Source of the DNA: Microbacterium invictum
Lineage (GTDB): Bacteria; Actinomycetota; Actinomycetes; Actinomycetales; Microbacteriaceae
Assembly (NCBI RefSeq): GCF_034421375.1
Contig: NZ_CP139779.1
Coordinates: 2,046,001-2,110,000 of the forward strand
DNA length: 64,000 nt
Direction: 5' to 3'
Positions 38,058 through 46,603 of the stretch are shown one piece after another; position 1 is the stretch's first letter, and every line of letters starts with the position of its first letter. The translations under genes were made by a program, and so were the position numbers. The notes beneath the pieces were generated by a model, which worked only from the letters and a program-made list of their open reading frames with translations, had not been told where the DNA came from and searched no databases.

Positions 38058-38841
38058 CCCGAAGCACCCGTGGTTCCAGGCGTCGGAGACGCCGCGCGTG
38101 CTGGCCCACCGCGGTCTGGTCCCCGAAGAGTCCACGGATCTCGTCGAGAACTCGTTCGCCGCGGTGGCCGCGGCTCACGCCGCGGGGGCGACCTACGTCG
38201 AGTCCGACTGCCACCTCACCCGCGACGGCGAGGTGGTGCTCTTCCATGACGACGACCTGCAGCGCGTCGCGGGGGATCCGCGCGCGGTCGCCGAGGTGAC
38301 CATCGCCGAACTGTCCGAGCTGATGGCCGGCCTCGGAGGCCTGCTGACCCTCACCCAGGCCCTGGAGTCCTTCCCGACGGTGCGGTTCAATCTGGACGTC
38401 AAGGCGGCCGCCGCGGCCGGGCCAGTGGGGCGCCGCGTCGCACCGCACGCCGAGCGCGTGCTCCTCACGAGCTTCTCCGACGACCGCCGCCGCGCCGCGC
38501 TGCAGGCCGCTGCGGATGCCGGCGCGCCCATGCGACCGGCCACCTCGGCCGGCACCGGGACCATCACCCGACTGCTCCTCGCGTCCGGGCTCCGGGCGCG
38601 ACGCACCGTCGCCCGCCTCCTCTCCGACGTGGACGCCCTGCAGGTGCCGGAGCGACGGGGACGTGTGCCGATCGTCACCCCCCGCTTCATCGAGGATGCG
38701 CACCGTCATGGCGTCGAGGTGCACGTGTGGACGGTGAACGACCCGGCCGACATGCATCGACTCCTGGACCTGGGCGTGGACGGGCTCGTGACCGATCGCG
38801 CCGACGTCGCGCTCCCGCTCACGGCTCGACGCGCCTCCTGA
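38050..38841 (+). CDS. Glycerophosphodiester phosphodiesterase family protein
   Basis: A GDPD TIM-barrel protein. Catalytic and metal residues are seen in VLAHRGLVPE, NSFAAVAAAHAAGATYVESD and LFHDDDLQR, with HVWTVNDPADMHRLLDLGVDG near the C-terminus. It hydrolyses glycerophosphodiesters to glycerol 3-phosphate and an alcohol. The start is uncertain. Homology begins at about LPDPKHPWF, whose first codon is CTG at 38050; the nearest in-frame ATG (37960) lies well inside the SPFH gene, and the next GTG (38098) would remove the residues just before the first catalytic motif. It overlaps the SPFH stop, so it belongs to that operon. Confidence 0.85.
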   Translation: MPDPKHPWFQASETPRVLAHRGLVPEESTDLVENSFAAVAAAHAAGATYVESDCHLTRDGEVVLFHDDDLQRVAGDPRAVAEVTIAELSELMAGLGGLLTLTQALESFPTVRFNLDVKAAAAAGPVGRRVAPHAERVLLTSFSDDRRRAALQAAADAGAPMRPATSAGTGTITRLLLASGLRARRTVARLLSDVDALQVPERRGRVPIVTPRFIEDAHRHGVEVHVWTVNDPADMHRLLDLGVDGLVTDRADVALPLTARRAS

Positions 38842-38856
38842 TCGCCGGCCGAAGGG

Positions 38857-38886
38857 CCTGAGCATCGGCTGTGAAAGCCGCTCAGG
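38857..38886 (+). terminator. Terminator of the NfeD-SPFH-GDPD operon
   Basis: CCTGAGC (38857-38863) pairs with GCTCAGG (38880-38886) and encloses a second stem GGCT/AGCC. It follows the GDPD stop codon by 15 bases and lies upstream of rbpA. Confidence 0.5.
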
Positions 38887-38898
38887 GCCCCGGGCTTC

Positions 38899-38924
38899 GG
38901 ATGATCCGCCCAGGCGAGGGCGTT
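38899..38924 (+). promoter_or_regulatory. Possible SigR/SigH-like promoter of rbpA
   Basis: GGATG, an 18-base spacer, then GTT. The consensus of the actinobacterial oxidative-stress sigma factor SigR/SigH is GGAAT-N18-GTT; the -35 has mismatches. rbpA is a known SigR target in Streptomyces. A TTATAC sequence overlaps the -10. Tentative. Confidence 0.35.
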
Positions 38925-38954
38925 ATACCTGATCAGCGACGGAAGGACCACACA

Positions 38955-39338
38955 ATGGCAGACCGCAGTCTTCGCGGCATCCGACTCGGCGCCCAGAGCC
39001 TACAGAGCGAAGAGGGCGTCGTGTTCCATGAACGCGTACAGCACATCTATTCCTGCACGTCCTGTGGACGTGACACCACGTTGACCTTCGCGGCCGACGC
39101 CGAAGTCCCCCAGGCCTGGGAGTGCCGCACCTGCGGCTCCGAGGCCCTGCTCCGCATCGGCGAGGGAACCGCGACCGTCGATCACAGCGACGAGAAGGCA
39201 CCCCGTACTCACTGGGACATGCTTCTCGAGCGCCGTACGATCCCCGAGCTCGAAGAGCTTCTGGAGGAGCGTCTGGCTTTCGTCCGCGCCCGCCGCGGCG
39301 CGGCAGACGACACCTCGAAGGGCAAGCTCAGCGCCTGA
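38955..39338 (+). CDS. rbpA: RNA polymerase-binding protein RbpA
   Basis: A 127-residue actinobacterial transcription factor. It has a basic N-terminal tail (MADRSLRGIRLGAQSLQ), a zinc-ribbon-like core with CTSCG and CRTCG, a basic linker, and a C-terminal sigma-interaction domain THWDMLLERRTIPELEELL. RbpA stabilises the principal sigma factor on RNA polymerase and promotes open-complex formation. GGAAGGA lies 8 bases before the ATG. It converges directly on lnt, with no base between the two stop codons. Confidence 0.95.
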   Translation: MADRSLRGIRLGAQSLQSEEGVVFHERVQHIYSCTSCGRDTTLTFAADAEVPQAWECRTCGSEALLRIGEGTATVDHSDEKAPRTHWDMLLERRTIPELEELLEERLAFVRARRGAADDTSKGKLSA

Positions 39339-40940
39339 TCAGGCACTGACGTCCCTGTCGACGCCGGTCTCCTCGCAGGCCGGCGTCTTCGTCTGTGTGC
39401 GCCGCCCCCGGACCCGCAGGAGGATGCCGACCCCGGCGAGGGCCAGAAGACTGCCCCACCCGAGGAGCACCTGCACCGCCGGGCCGATCATGACCGCAGG
39501 CGTGAGCCCCGTGCGCAGCGGGACATCCTCGAGCAGATGCCCGGCCGTACCCGCCGGGAGGCTGTCGATGGTCGCGCCATCCGGACCGATCACCTGGCTG
39601 GTTCCCACGGTGGACAGATTGACCACCGAACGCCCGGTCTCGATCGCCCGCATCCGCGCGAACGCGAGCTGCTGCAGGTTCTCGTCGGTGTCGCGGAAAT
39701 CGGCGTTATTCGTCTGGAAGACGTAGAACTCCGCTCCGTCGCGGGCCCCTTCCCAGATGACGGCGTCGTAGATCACGTCGAAGCAGATGGCCAACCCGAC
39801 CCCCACGCCGTCGACGTCGATGAAGGGTGGATTGTCGCCGGGCGTGTACTCCCGCTGGATGAGTCCCACGAGGTCGGGGACGATGCGTTCGAAGAACCAG
39901 CGGTCGGGGACGTACTCCCCCATGGGGACCGGGTTCCGCTTATCGTGGAACGCCACCGGGTTCTCCGACCCCGCCTCCCACAGCATCGACGTGTTGAACG
40001 TCTGCGCGCCCCGGTCGGTCGCAGCATTGACGAGCAGCGGTGCCTCGAACTCCTCGGCGAGGGCGTCGAGGGTCGCCGCGGTGGTGGCGTCCTGCAACGG
40101 GTCGTAGTCGATCCCGCCCTCGGGCCACACGAGCAGGTCGAGATCCTCTCCCGCCAGCGGGGCGGTCGCCTCGAGCTGGGCGTTCAGGATCGCGTACTGC
40201 GTGCGTTCGTCGAAGTACGCCGACGGGCCGTTGCCCTGCACCGCTCCCACGCGGAGATCTCCCGACGGGGTCGTGGGGAAGGCGGGGACCGCGATGAGCA
40301 GCACGACGGCGACGGTGGCGGGGAGCGCGGTGCGGAGGTCGCGGATGCGGCCGAGCCGCAGCCATTCGACGACCGCGGCCGTGGCGGCGACCATCAGGAA
40401 CGTCAACCCCGCGACACCCGTCCACGACGCGATGTCGGCGAGAGGACTCTCGGACTGGCTCATCCCGATCCGCGCCCAGGGGAACCCCGTGTACGGCCAG
40501 GACCCCATGAACAGCTCACGAGCGGTCCACAGCCCCGCGACGAGGATCGGGAGCACGATCAGCCGTGACAGGGTCCCGGGCATCGCCCGCGGCAGCCAAC
40601 GGTAGGCGAGGGCGATCGGCACGGCTCCGACGGCCATGAGGATCGCCTCCAGCCCCGACAGCGCCAGCCAGGGGATCGGCCCGAGGTACCGGGTGATCCA
40701 GATGATGTGGATGAGGGAGAACGAGGCGCCGAAGACGAAGCCGACGAAGACAGCGCCGCCGATGCTCCGGCCGATGAGGGACACGAGGGCGAACGCCACG
40801 CCGACGAAGGCGAACGGCCACCACCCCACGTCGGGGAAGGCGAGGTCGAGAACAGGTCCGGCGACGGCGGCGGTGAGCGCGGCCGCCCACAGCGGGAGGA
40901 GCGGCCCCTGCGCCACGCGCGCCGCAGGCGCGGCGCTCAT
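39339..40940 (-). CDS. lnt: Apolipoprotein N-acyltransferase
   Basis: A 533-residue membrane enzyme that N-acylates the cysteine of lipoproteins after signal cleavage. About six membrane segments occupy residues 15-225 and one lies near the C-terminus; between them is a nitrilase-like domain. The Glu-Lys-Cys triad is visible in WPEGGIDY, HDKRNPVPMGEYVP and AICFDVIYD. It overlaps helY by ATGA and is the last gene of the helY-lnt pair. The FKBP lipoprotein nearby could be a substrate. Confidence 0.92.
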   Translation of the reverse strand: MSAAPAARVAQGPLLPLWAAALTAAVAGPVLDLAFPDVGWWPFAFVGVAFALVSLIGRSIGGAVFVGFVFGASFSLIHIIWITRYLGPIPWLALSGLEAILMAVGAVPIALAYRWLPRAMPGTLSRLIVLPILVAGLWTARELFMGSWPYTGFPWARIGMSQSESPLADIASWTGVAGLTFLMVAATAAVVEWLRLGRIRDLRTALPATVAVVLLIAVPAFPTTPSGDLRVGAVQGNGPSAYFDERTQYAILNAQLEATAPLAGEDLDLLVWPEGGIDYDPLQDATTAATLDALAEEFEAPLLVNAATDRGAQTFNTSMLWEAGSENPVAFHDKRNPVPMGEYVPDRWFFERIVPDLVGLIQREYTPGDNPPFIDVDGVGVGLAICFDVIYDAVIWEGARDGAEFYVFQTNNADFRDTDENLQQLAFARMRAIETGRSVVNLSTVGTSQVIGPDGATIDSLPAGTAGHLLEDVPLRTGLTPAVMIGPAVQVLLGWGSLLALAGVGILLRVRGRRTQTKTPACEETGVDRDVSA

Positions 40941-43411
40941 ACCGACGAGTGCGCGACGATCCCGCGCCGCACCGCATCCAGCGCCGAGCGCGCGGTCCGT
41001 CCCACCTCGGTGTCGGCGACGATCGAGAGCTGATCGAGCAGGTCGATCGTCTGCTTCGCCCAGCGCACGAAGTCGCCGGCGGCCATGTCGGCCTCATCGA
41101 GCACCCGGTCGAGCATGCCCCCGCGCGCCCAGGTGTGCATCGCCAGGGCGAGGCCACCGGAGGGGGGCTCCGATCCCGGCAGGTGGTGCTCCCGCTCGAG
41201 GTCGTCCAGACGCTGCCACAGCGTGAGCGTCTCGGCGAAGACCGGCCGGAAGGCGCCCCGCGGCAGGGCGTTCTCTCGGCCGTCCTCGCGGCGCGGCTCG
41301 AAGACGAGGCAGCAGGCAAGGGCCGCCAACGACGCGGCATCCAGCCGGTCCCACAGGTGGAGGCGGAGCGACTCCGCGACGAGCAGGTCGCGCTCGCCGT
41401 AGATGCGCCTCATGCGGCGCCCCTCGGCGGTGAGGCGGGTGTCGCCGGACGGGTCGATCTCGACGTAATCGAGGGCGCTGAGCACGTCGACGACGCGGTC
41501 GAACACCCGGGCGACCGTGCCGGTGCGGCTGTCGATCTGACGGCGCATCCGCTGCACGTCCCGATCCAGGCGGTGATAGCGCTCCCCCCACCGGGCGTGA
41601 CTCTCGCGGTCCGGGCAGGAATGGCAGGGGTGACGCTGCACGCGCTTGCGGAGGGAGGCGAGCTGACGTTGCCGGCTCTCTCGCAGGCCACGCGGCGCCG
41701 TGGCATCCCTCCGATTGATCTTCTCCAGGTCGCTCAGTTCGCGGCGGATCCCCGCATACTCCACGAAATCGCCGCGATCGCAGGCCATCGCCGTCGCATA
41801 TCCGGCCAGCGACTCCTCCGCCTCCTTCACCTGTCGCGCGAGACCCACCACCGCGCGGTCGGCCTGGAACTGGGCGAACGAGGACTCCAGCACCTCGCGT
41901 GCCCGGGGCCTGCCGAACTGATCGATCAGGTTCACGGCCATGTTGTAGGTGGGGCGGAAGCTGGAGTTCAGCGGATAGGTGCGCCGTGACGCCAGGGCCG
42001 CGACCTGCTGCGGATCCATCTGCTCGGTCCACTGGATGACCGCGTGACCCTCGACGTCGATGCCGCGGCGCCCCGCACGCCCCGTGAGCTGCGTGTACTC
42101 CCCGGCGGTGATGGCCACGCGCGCCTCGCCGTTGAACTTCTCGAGCTTCTCGAGCACGACGGTGCGGGCGGGCATGTTGATCCCGAGGGCCAGGGTCTCG
42201 GTGGCGAAGACCGCCTTGACCAGCTTGCGCTGGAACAGCTCTTCCACGACCTCCTTGAAGGCAGGCAGGAGCCCGGCGTGATGCGCGGCGACACCGCGCT
42301 CGAGGTTCTCCCGCCACTCCCAGAACCCCAGCACGGCGAGATCCTCGTCACCGAGGGTGCGGGTGCGCTCGGCGACGATCTCGCGGATGAGGTCGCGCTC
42401 CTCGCGGCTGGTGAGTCGGAGGCCGGCCCGCCGCACCTGCTGCACGGCAGCGTCGCAGCCGGCGCGACTGAAGATGAAGAAGATCGCCGGCAGCAGGTTG
42501 CTGCGCTCGAGAAGGTGCACGACGTCGGGGCGGTCGATGCGCTCGATGCTGCGCATGTTGGAGGGCCGCACCGGTCGCACCCCGCCGCGCGGCGGCCGAC
42601 GACGGTTTGGATCGTTGCGCGCCTGCTGGGCCCGGCGGTTGTTCTCGAAGGCGGCGCCTTTGAACGAGCGCAGCCGCATCAGCTCCTGGTTGACCTGGGC
42701 GGTCGCCACCCCCGCCCGGTCGTCGAAGAGCGGCAGGAGATCGCCGCGCACGAGCACGTGCTGCTCAAGCGGGACGGGCCGGGTCTCTGACACGATGACC
42801 TCGGTGTCGCCGCGGACCGTGTCGAGCCAGTCGCCGAACTCCTCGGCGTTCGAGACCGTCGCGGACAGCGAGACCAGTCGCACGCTCCGAGGGAGGTGGA
42901 TGATGACCTCTTCCCAGACCGCACCCCGGAAGCGATCGGCGAGGTAGTGCACCTCGTCCATGACGACGTAGCGCAGACTCCGCAGCGCCGGGGAGTCGGC
43001 GTACAGCATGTTGCGCAGCACCTCGGTGGTCATCACCACGACGCGGGCGTTGCCGTTGATGTTCGTGTCGCCGGTCAGCAGGCCGACCTCGTCGGGACCG
43101 TACTCGTCGACGAGCTCGCGGTACTTCTGGTTGGACAGGGCCTTCATCGGCGTCGTGTAGAACGCCTTGTCGTCGGGCTCGCGCATCGCGAGGTGGATGG
43201 CGAACTCCCCGACGATCGTCTTGCCCGCGCCGGTCGGGGCGGCCACGAGGACGCTCCGCCCCTCCTCCAGCGCCCGGCAGCTCTCGATCTGGAACGGATC
43301 GAGGTCGAACGGCCGCGAGGCGGCGAAGGCGGTGGTGACCGGGTGCCCACGCTGCTCACGGGAGGCCGCGGCCGCGCGGGCGTACCGCTCGGCCGGCGAC
43401 GGCCGCGTCAT
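40937..43411 (-). CDS. helY: DEAD/DEAH-box RNA helicase HelY (Ski2-like)
   Basis: An 824-residue superfamily 2 helicase. Motifs: Walker A APTGAGKTIVGEFAIHL, DEVH in VVMDEVHYLADRFRG, motif III LSATVSN, motif VI QLTGRAGRRGID, and a C-terminal DSHCT-like domain. It is related to Mycobacterium HelY and to Ski2/Mtr4 RNA helicases, so an RNA-decay role is likely. The gene follows tatC by 19 bases and overlaps lnt; the pafB-pafC-tatA-tatC-helY order is typical of actinobacteria. Confidence 0.92.
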   Translation of the reverse strand: MTRPSPAERYARAAAASREQRGHPVTTAFAASRPFDLDPFQIESCRALEEGRSVLVAAPTGAGKTIVGEFAIHLAMREPDDKAFYTTPMKALSNQKYRELVDEYGPDEVGLLTGDTNINGNARVVVMTTEVLRNMLYADSPALRSLRYVVMDEVHYLADRFRGAVWEEVIIHLPRSVRLVSLSATVSNAEEFGDWLDTVRGDTEVIVSETRPVPLEQHVLVRGDLLPLFDDRAGVATAQVNQELMRLRSFKGAAFENNRRAQQARNDPNRRRPPRGGVRPVRPSNMRSIERIDRPDVVHLLERSNLLPAIFFIFSRAGCDAAVQQVRRAGLRLTSREERDLIREIVAERTRTLGDEDLAVLGFWEWRENLERGVAAHHAGLLPAFKEVVEELFQRKLVKAVFATETLALGINMPARTVVLEKLEKFNGEARVAITAGEYTQLTGRAGRRGIDVEGHAVIQWTEQMDPQQVAALASRRTYPLNSSFRPTYNMAVNLIDQFGRPRAREVLESSFAQFQADRAVVGLARQVKEAEESLAGYATAMACDRGDFVEYAGIRRELSDLEKINRRDATAPRGLRESRQRQLASLRKRVQRHPCHSCPDRESHARWGERYHRLDRDVQRMRRQIDSRTGTVARVFDRVVDVLSALDYVEIDPSGDTRLTAEGRRMRRIYGERDLLVAESLRLHLWDRLDAASLAALACCLVFEPRREDGRENALPRGAFRPVFAETLTLWQRLDDLEREHHLPGSEPPSGGLALAMHTWARGGMLDRVLDEADMAAGDFVRWAKQTIDLLDQLSIVADTEVGRTARSALDAVRRGIVAHSSV

Positions 43412-43430
43412 CAGCGGGCCCCGGGCGGCG

Positions 43431-44249
43431 TCATCCGCTCGCCCCGGGCGGCAGCAGTGCGGCGTCGCGGCGGGAGCGACGGTGGTCGAACAGCAGAGAG
43501 AGCCCTGCGGCGGCGAAGAAGAGGACGACGAGGATGCCGGCGAGCATGAGCATGCTCACCACGTCGGCGGCGGGGGTGGCGAGGGCGGCGAAGATCGTCG
43601 CGACGAGGACCGCCACCCGCCAGCCCTTGAGGATCGCGCGTCCGCTCATGACACCGGCGATGTTGAGCGCGACGAGAAAGACCGGGAGGACGAAGGATAT
43701 CCCGACCACGATCAGCAGCTTGAAGACGAAGTCGTAGTAGTAGGTCGCGTCGAAGAAGGAGGCGGCCCCCTCGGGGACGAACGTCGACATCAGCTCCACG
43801 ATGTGCGGCATGATCAGCAGCCCGACGTAGGCACCGGCGAAGAACAGTGGAACGGCCGACGCGACGAATCCGACGGTGTAGCGGACCTCTTTTCGGGTGA
43901 GCCCGGGCATGACGAACGCCCAGATCTGCCACAGCCAGATCGGCGCCGAGAGGAGGAGGCCGATCGCGAAGGACATGCGCAGGCGCAGATCGAAGGCCGA
44001 GGTCACCGTGGTGAACATCAGCTCGACCGCGGCCTGCTCCCCCTTGACCTCGGCCACCTGCTGGATCGGCAGGGTGATGAGGCGGATCACCGGATCGGTG
44101 ATGAAGAAGGCGACCACCATCCCCACGATGAGCGCCAGCACGGCGATCATCAATCGCTTGCGGAGCTCGAGGATGTGCGCTCCCAGCGACATGCGACGAT
44201 CGCGCCGCGGCTCGCTGTCGTCGGTGCGCGCGCGTTCGGCCGTAGCCAC
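43431..44249 (-). CDS. tatC: Sec-independent protein translocase TatC
   Basis: A 272-residue membrane protein with six segments. Conserved features are the HILELRKRLMIAV N-terminal loop (the twin-Arg signal-binding Glu is in this type of motif), the FVMPGLTRKEVRY cytoplasmic loop, and FELPV-like SFVLPVFLVAL. TatC binds twin-arginine signal peptides and works with TatA. The GTG start lies 6 bases after tatA, without a separate promoter. Confidence 0.94.
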   Translation of the reverse strand: MATAERARTDDSEPRRDRRMSLGAHILELRKRLMIAVLALIVGMVVAFFITDPVIRLITLPIQQVAEVKGEQAAVELMFTTVTSAFDLRLRMSFAIGLLLSAPIWLWQIWAFVMPGLTRKEVRYTVGFVASAVPLFFAGAYVGLLIMPHIVELMSTFVPEGAASFFDATYYYDFVFKLLIVVGISFVLPVFLVALNIAGVMSGRAILKGWRVAVLVATIFAALATPAADVVSMLMLAGILVVLFFAAAGLSLLFDHRRSRRDAALLPPGASG

Positions 44250-44255
44250 GGCCGA

Positions 44256-44504
44256 TCAGGTGGTTTCGGACGACCTGCCCGGGGACGCGTCACGTGACGC
44301 GGCGGGCGAGGTGGGAGAGGCCGTCGGCGACGATGTGTCGCCGGAAGGGACATCCTCTTCCTTCATCGCCTTCATCTCGCCCTTGAAGACGCGGGCGGAC
44401 TGACCGACGCTCTTGGCGAGAGCCGGGAGCTTGGCCGCCCCGAACAGCAGCAGGATGACCAGGAGCACGACGAGGAAGTGCCAGCCGGTGAGGTTTTGGA
44501 ACAC
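44256..44504 (-). CDS. tatA: Sec-independent protein translocase TatA
   Basis: An 82-residue protein with one N-terminal membrane helix (LTGWHFLVVLLVILLLFGA), the FGxxKLP hinge (FGAAKLPALAKSVG), an amphipathic helix and an acidic, Ser/Pro-rich tail. TatA oligomerises to form the twin-arginine translocation pore. The GTG start has GGAGC about 7 bases upstream. A TAGACT -10 at 44537-44542 gives tatAC its own promoter downstream of pafC. Confidence 0.93.
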   Translation of the reverse strand: MFQNLTGWHFLVVLLVILLLFGAAKLPALAKSVGQSARVFKGEMKAMKEEDVPSGDTSSPTASPTSPAASRDASPGRSSETT

Positions 44505-44536
44505 GATGGGCTCCGTCGCTAGGGGTCAGGAGTTCC

Positions 44537-44542
44537 AGTCTA
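44537..44542 (-). promoter_or_regulatory. -10 element of the tatA-tatC transcript
   Basis: Minus-strand TAGACT about 32 bases before the tatA start, in the gap after pafC. The leader holds a ribosome-binding sequence, in contrast to the leaderless genes nearby. Confidence 0.4.
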
Positions 44543-44568
44543 ACCCGCGGTCCCCGCCGACCGGCCGG

Positions 44569-45552
44569 TCACGGGTCGGCGCGTTCGGTGTACTGGGCGA
44601 GGCCGGCACGCGCCCAGTCGGCCGCGGCGCGGCGAGCCCCCTCGGGCGCGACGATCTCGACGATCCCGCCGCGCCGCGCCGCGAGGCGGCGGAGAGTCGT
44701 CTCGTCGGCGACGCGCAGGGTGGCCACGGCCTCGTCACCGTCGCGCACGACCGTCGCGCGATCGACATAGTCGCCCAGGAGCGGCGCCAGCGATGCGCGG
44801 AAGCGGACGTCGACGATGACCTCGCCGCCGCCGTCCGCCGGATCGAACCAGCCCGGCGCGGCGTCTTCGCTGTGGGTACTCGGGATGTCGGTGATCCGCA
44901 GATCGCTCACCCGGTCGAGGTGGAACGTGCGCATCGCCTGGCGCAGATGGCACCATCCCTGGAGGTACCACTGGCCGTCGGCGATGTGCACCTTGACCGG
45001 GTCGACCGTGCGGGCAGTCGGCGCGGATTCGGGCGCCTTGTAGGTGAAGGTGACGGCGACCCGCTCGCGCAGGGCGATCGCCACCGCCTCGCGCACGTCG
45101 TCGACGGGGCTGGGAGCGACGATGACATCGGCCGGTTTGGCCGAGGCTCCCTGGGAGAGCTTGGCGAGCAGGCCGCTGTAGATCGCACTGTCGCCGACCC
45201 CCGGTATGGCGCGTGCGAGCTGGAGTCCCGCCAGCAGCGCCGCGGCCTCGCGCGCCGTCAGGCGCGGGGAGCGCTCGAGGCCGACGGAGTGGGTGATGGC
45301 GATGAGGTCGCGGGTGTCGAGGAGGTCCCAGTCGATGTCGAACAGGTCGTTCGCCATCTGCCAGTAGCCTCGCTCGCCGGGAAGACCGATGACGGTGAGC
45401 TTCTGCACCATGTCGCGCATCTCGTCAGGGGTGACGTCGAACTCGGCGGCCGCCTCGACGATCGACACCTCGCCCTTGCTGATCAGATAGGGCACGAGCT
45501 GCAGGATGAGCGCGGCCCGATCGGTGGCGACGAGGGGTCGACGCGCGCTCAC
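44569..45552 (-). CDS. pafC: WYL-domain transcriptional regulator PafC
   Basis: A 327-residue protein with an N-terminal winged helix (ALILQLVPYLISKGEVSIVEAA), a middle region with LTAREAAALLAGLQLA, a WYL domain (HIADGQWYLQGWCHLRQAMRTFHLDRV) and a C-terminal WCX extension. With PafB it forms the PafBC activator of the DNA-damage response in mycobacteria, which responds to ssDNA and acts independently of LexA/RecA. GTG start overlapping the pafB stop as GTGA. A longer open frame upstream is antisense noise. Confidence 0.9.
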   Translation of the reverse strand: MSARRPLVATDRAALILQLVPYLISKGEVSIVEAAAEFDVTPDEMRDMVQKLTVIGLPGERGYWQMANDLFDIDWDLLDTRDLIAITHSVGLERSPRLTAREAAALLAGLQLARAIPGVGDSAIYSGLLAKLSQGASAKPADVIVAPSPVDDVREAVAIALRERVAVTFTYKAPESAPTARTVDPVKVHIADGQWYLQGWCHLRQAMRTFHLDRVSDLRITDIPSTHSEDAAPGWFDPADGGGEVIVDVRFRASLAPLLGDYVDRATVVRDGDEAVATLRVADETTLRRLAARRGGIVEIVAPEGARRAAADWARAGLAQYTERADP

Positions 45553-46556
45553 GACGAGACCCCCGGTGCTCCGTCGTGGCGGTCGAGGGCTGCGCGGAGG
45601 CGGGCGACGACGAGCGCGCGGAGGGCGTCCGGAGCGACGACCCGCACCTCGGGTCCGTAGGAGGCGAGCTCGTCGGCGAAGACGTGGGCGTCGACGTAGG
45701 GCACGTGGATGCCCTGACCGGCCGGACGACCACGGCGGGCGAGGCGGAGCGCGGCCTCCGTCCCGGGATCGACCTCGAGGTGGGCGAGCTGGCGCTCGGC
45801 GAGCGCGTGGAGCTCGGCGAGCGCCCTCTCCCCCGCGCCGTCGCGCAGCTCCGGGTCGAAGGTGTCGCGGGTGACGGCGACGTCTCCGACGATGCGGCTG
45901 AGCAGGAAGGTGCGATCGGCGTCGAGGTTCAGATCGTGACCGAAGACGTGCCACCGGGCCTCGTACTCGAGGAGCGCCAGGGGCCGGATGCGACGCAGCC
46001 GTTCGCTGTCGTCGCCGGGACGCAGGTAGGGGAAGGTCACCACGCGGCTCTGCTCGATGGCGCGCTGCAGCACGGGGAACGAGGGCTCCCTCGCGCTGAT
46101 GCGCGGCGAGTACCCGATGATCGGCTCGTCGACGTCGATGCCGAGAGCGCGGATCTTGCGCAGGCCACTGCGCGCCTCGGCCGACAGCGACCCCTCGCTC
46201 CACACCTCGCCGGCCAGATTCAGCAGCGCCAGTTCGGCAGGGGTGAAGACGATGTGCTCGGGGAGGGCGTACTCGGACTTCGGGACGCGGTACCGTGCGT
46301 CCCGCAGATCATCGGGATCGGCGAAATCACCGATCGTCTCGATCGGGACGCCGAGACCGCGGAGGTTCTCCTTGTCCCGTTCGAACATCTTCTCCAGCGC
46401 ATCCTTCGACGCCCCGGATTCGGTGTGCTCGCGATAGCCCGAAACCGACCGGAGGATGGTGTCCTTCGTCAGTCCCTGCTCCGTGGCCATGAGGGCGACC
46501 ACGAGATTGACCAGGCGCTCCTCCGGCGGATTCTTCGTAGGGGTGTTCGCCGGCAC
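45549..46556 (-). CDS. pafB: WYL-domain transcriptional regulator PafB
   Basis: A 335-residue paralogue of PafC. The winged-helix region LVNLVVALMATEQGLTKDTI, the FERDKENLRGLGVPIET linker and the WYL-like LLEYEARWHVFGHDLNLDADRTFLLSRI identify it (segments quoted in part). Forms the heteromeric PafBC regulator with the downstream product. TAGGAT ends six bases before the GTG start, so the mRNA is leaderless. The name comes from proteasome accessory factor operons, but no proteasome genes are present here. Confidence 0.9.
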   Translation of the reverse strand: MPANTPTKNPPEERLVNLVVALMATEQGLTKDTILRSVSGYREHTESGASKDALEKMFERDKENLRGLGVPIETIGDFADPDDLRDARYRVPKSEYALPEHIVFTPAELALLNLAGEVWSEGSLSAEARSGLRKIRALGIDVDEPIIGYSPRISAREPSFPVLQRAIEQSRVVTFPYLRPGDDSERLRRIRPLALLEYEARWHVFGHDLNLDADRTFLLSRIVGDVAVTRDTFDPELRDGAGERALAELHALAERQLAHLEVDPGTEAALRLARRGRPAGQGIHVPYVDAHVFADELASYGPEVRVVAPDALRALVVARLRAALDRHDGAPGVSS

Positions 46557-46562
46557 CCCCTC

Positions 46563-46568
46563 ATCCTA
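46563..46568 (-). promoter_or_regulatory. -10 element of a leaderless transcript (pafB-pafC)
   Basis: Minus-strand TAGGAT, six bases GAGGGG, then the GTG of pafB. The GAGGGG directly abuts the GTG, too close to act as a ribosome-binding site. Confidence 0.55.
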
Positions 46569-46603
46569 GGCCGCGGAAGGCCCCGGTCCGGAAGGGGCGG
46601 AGG

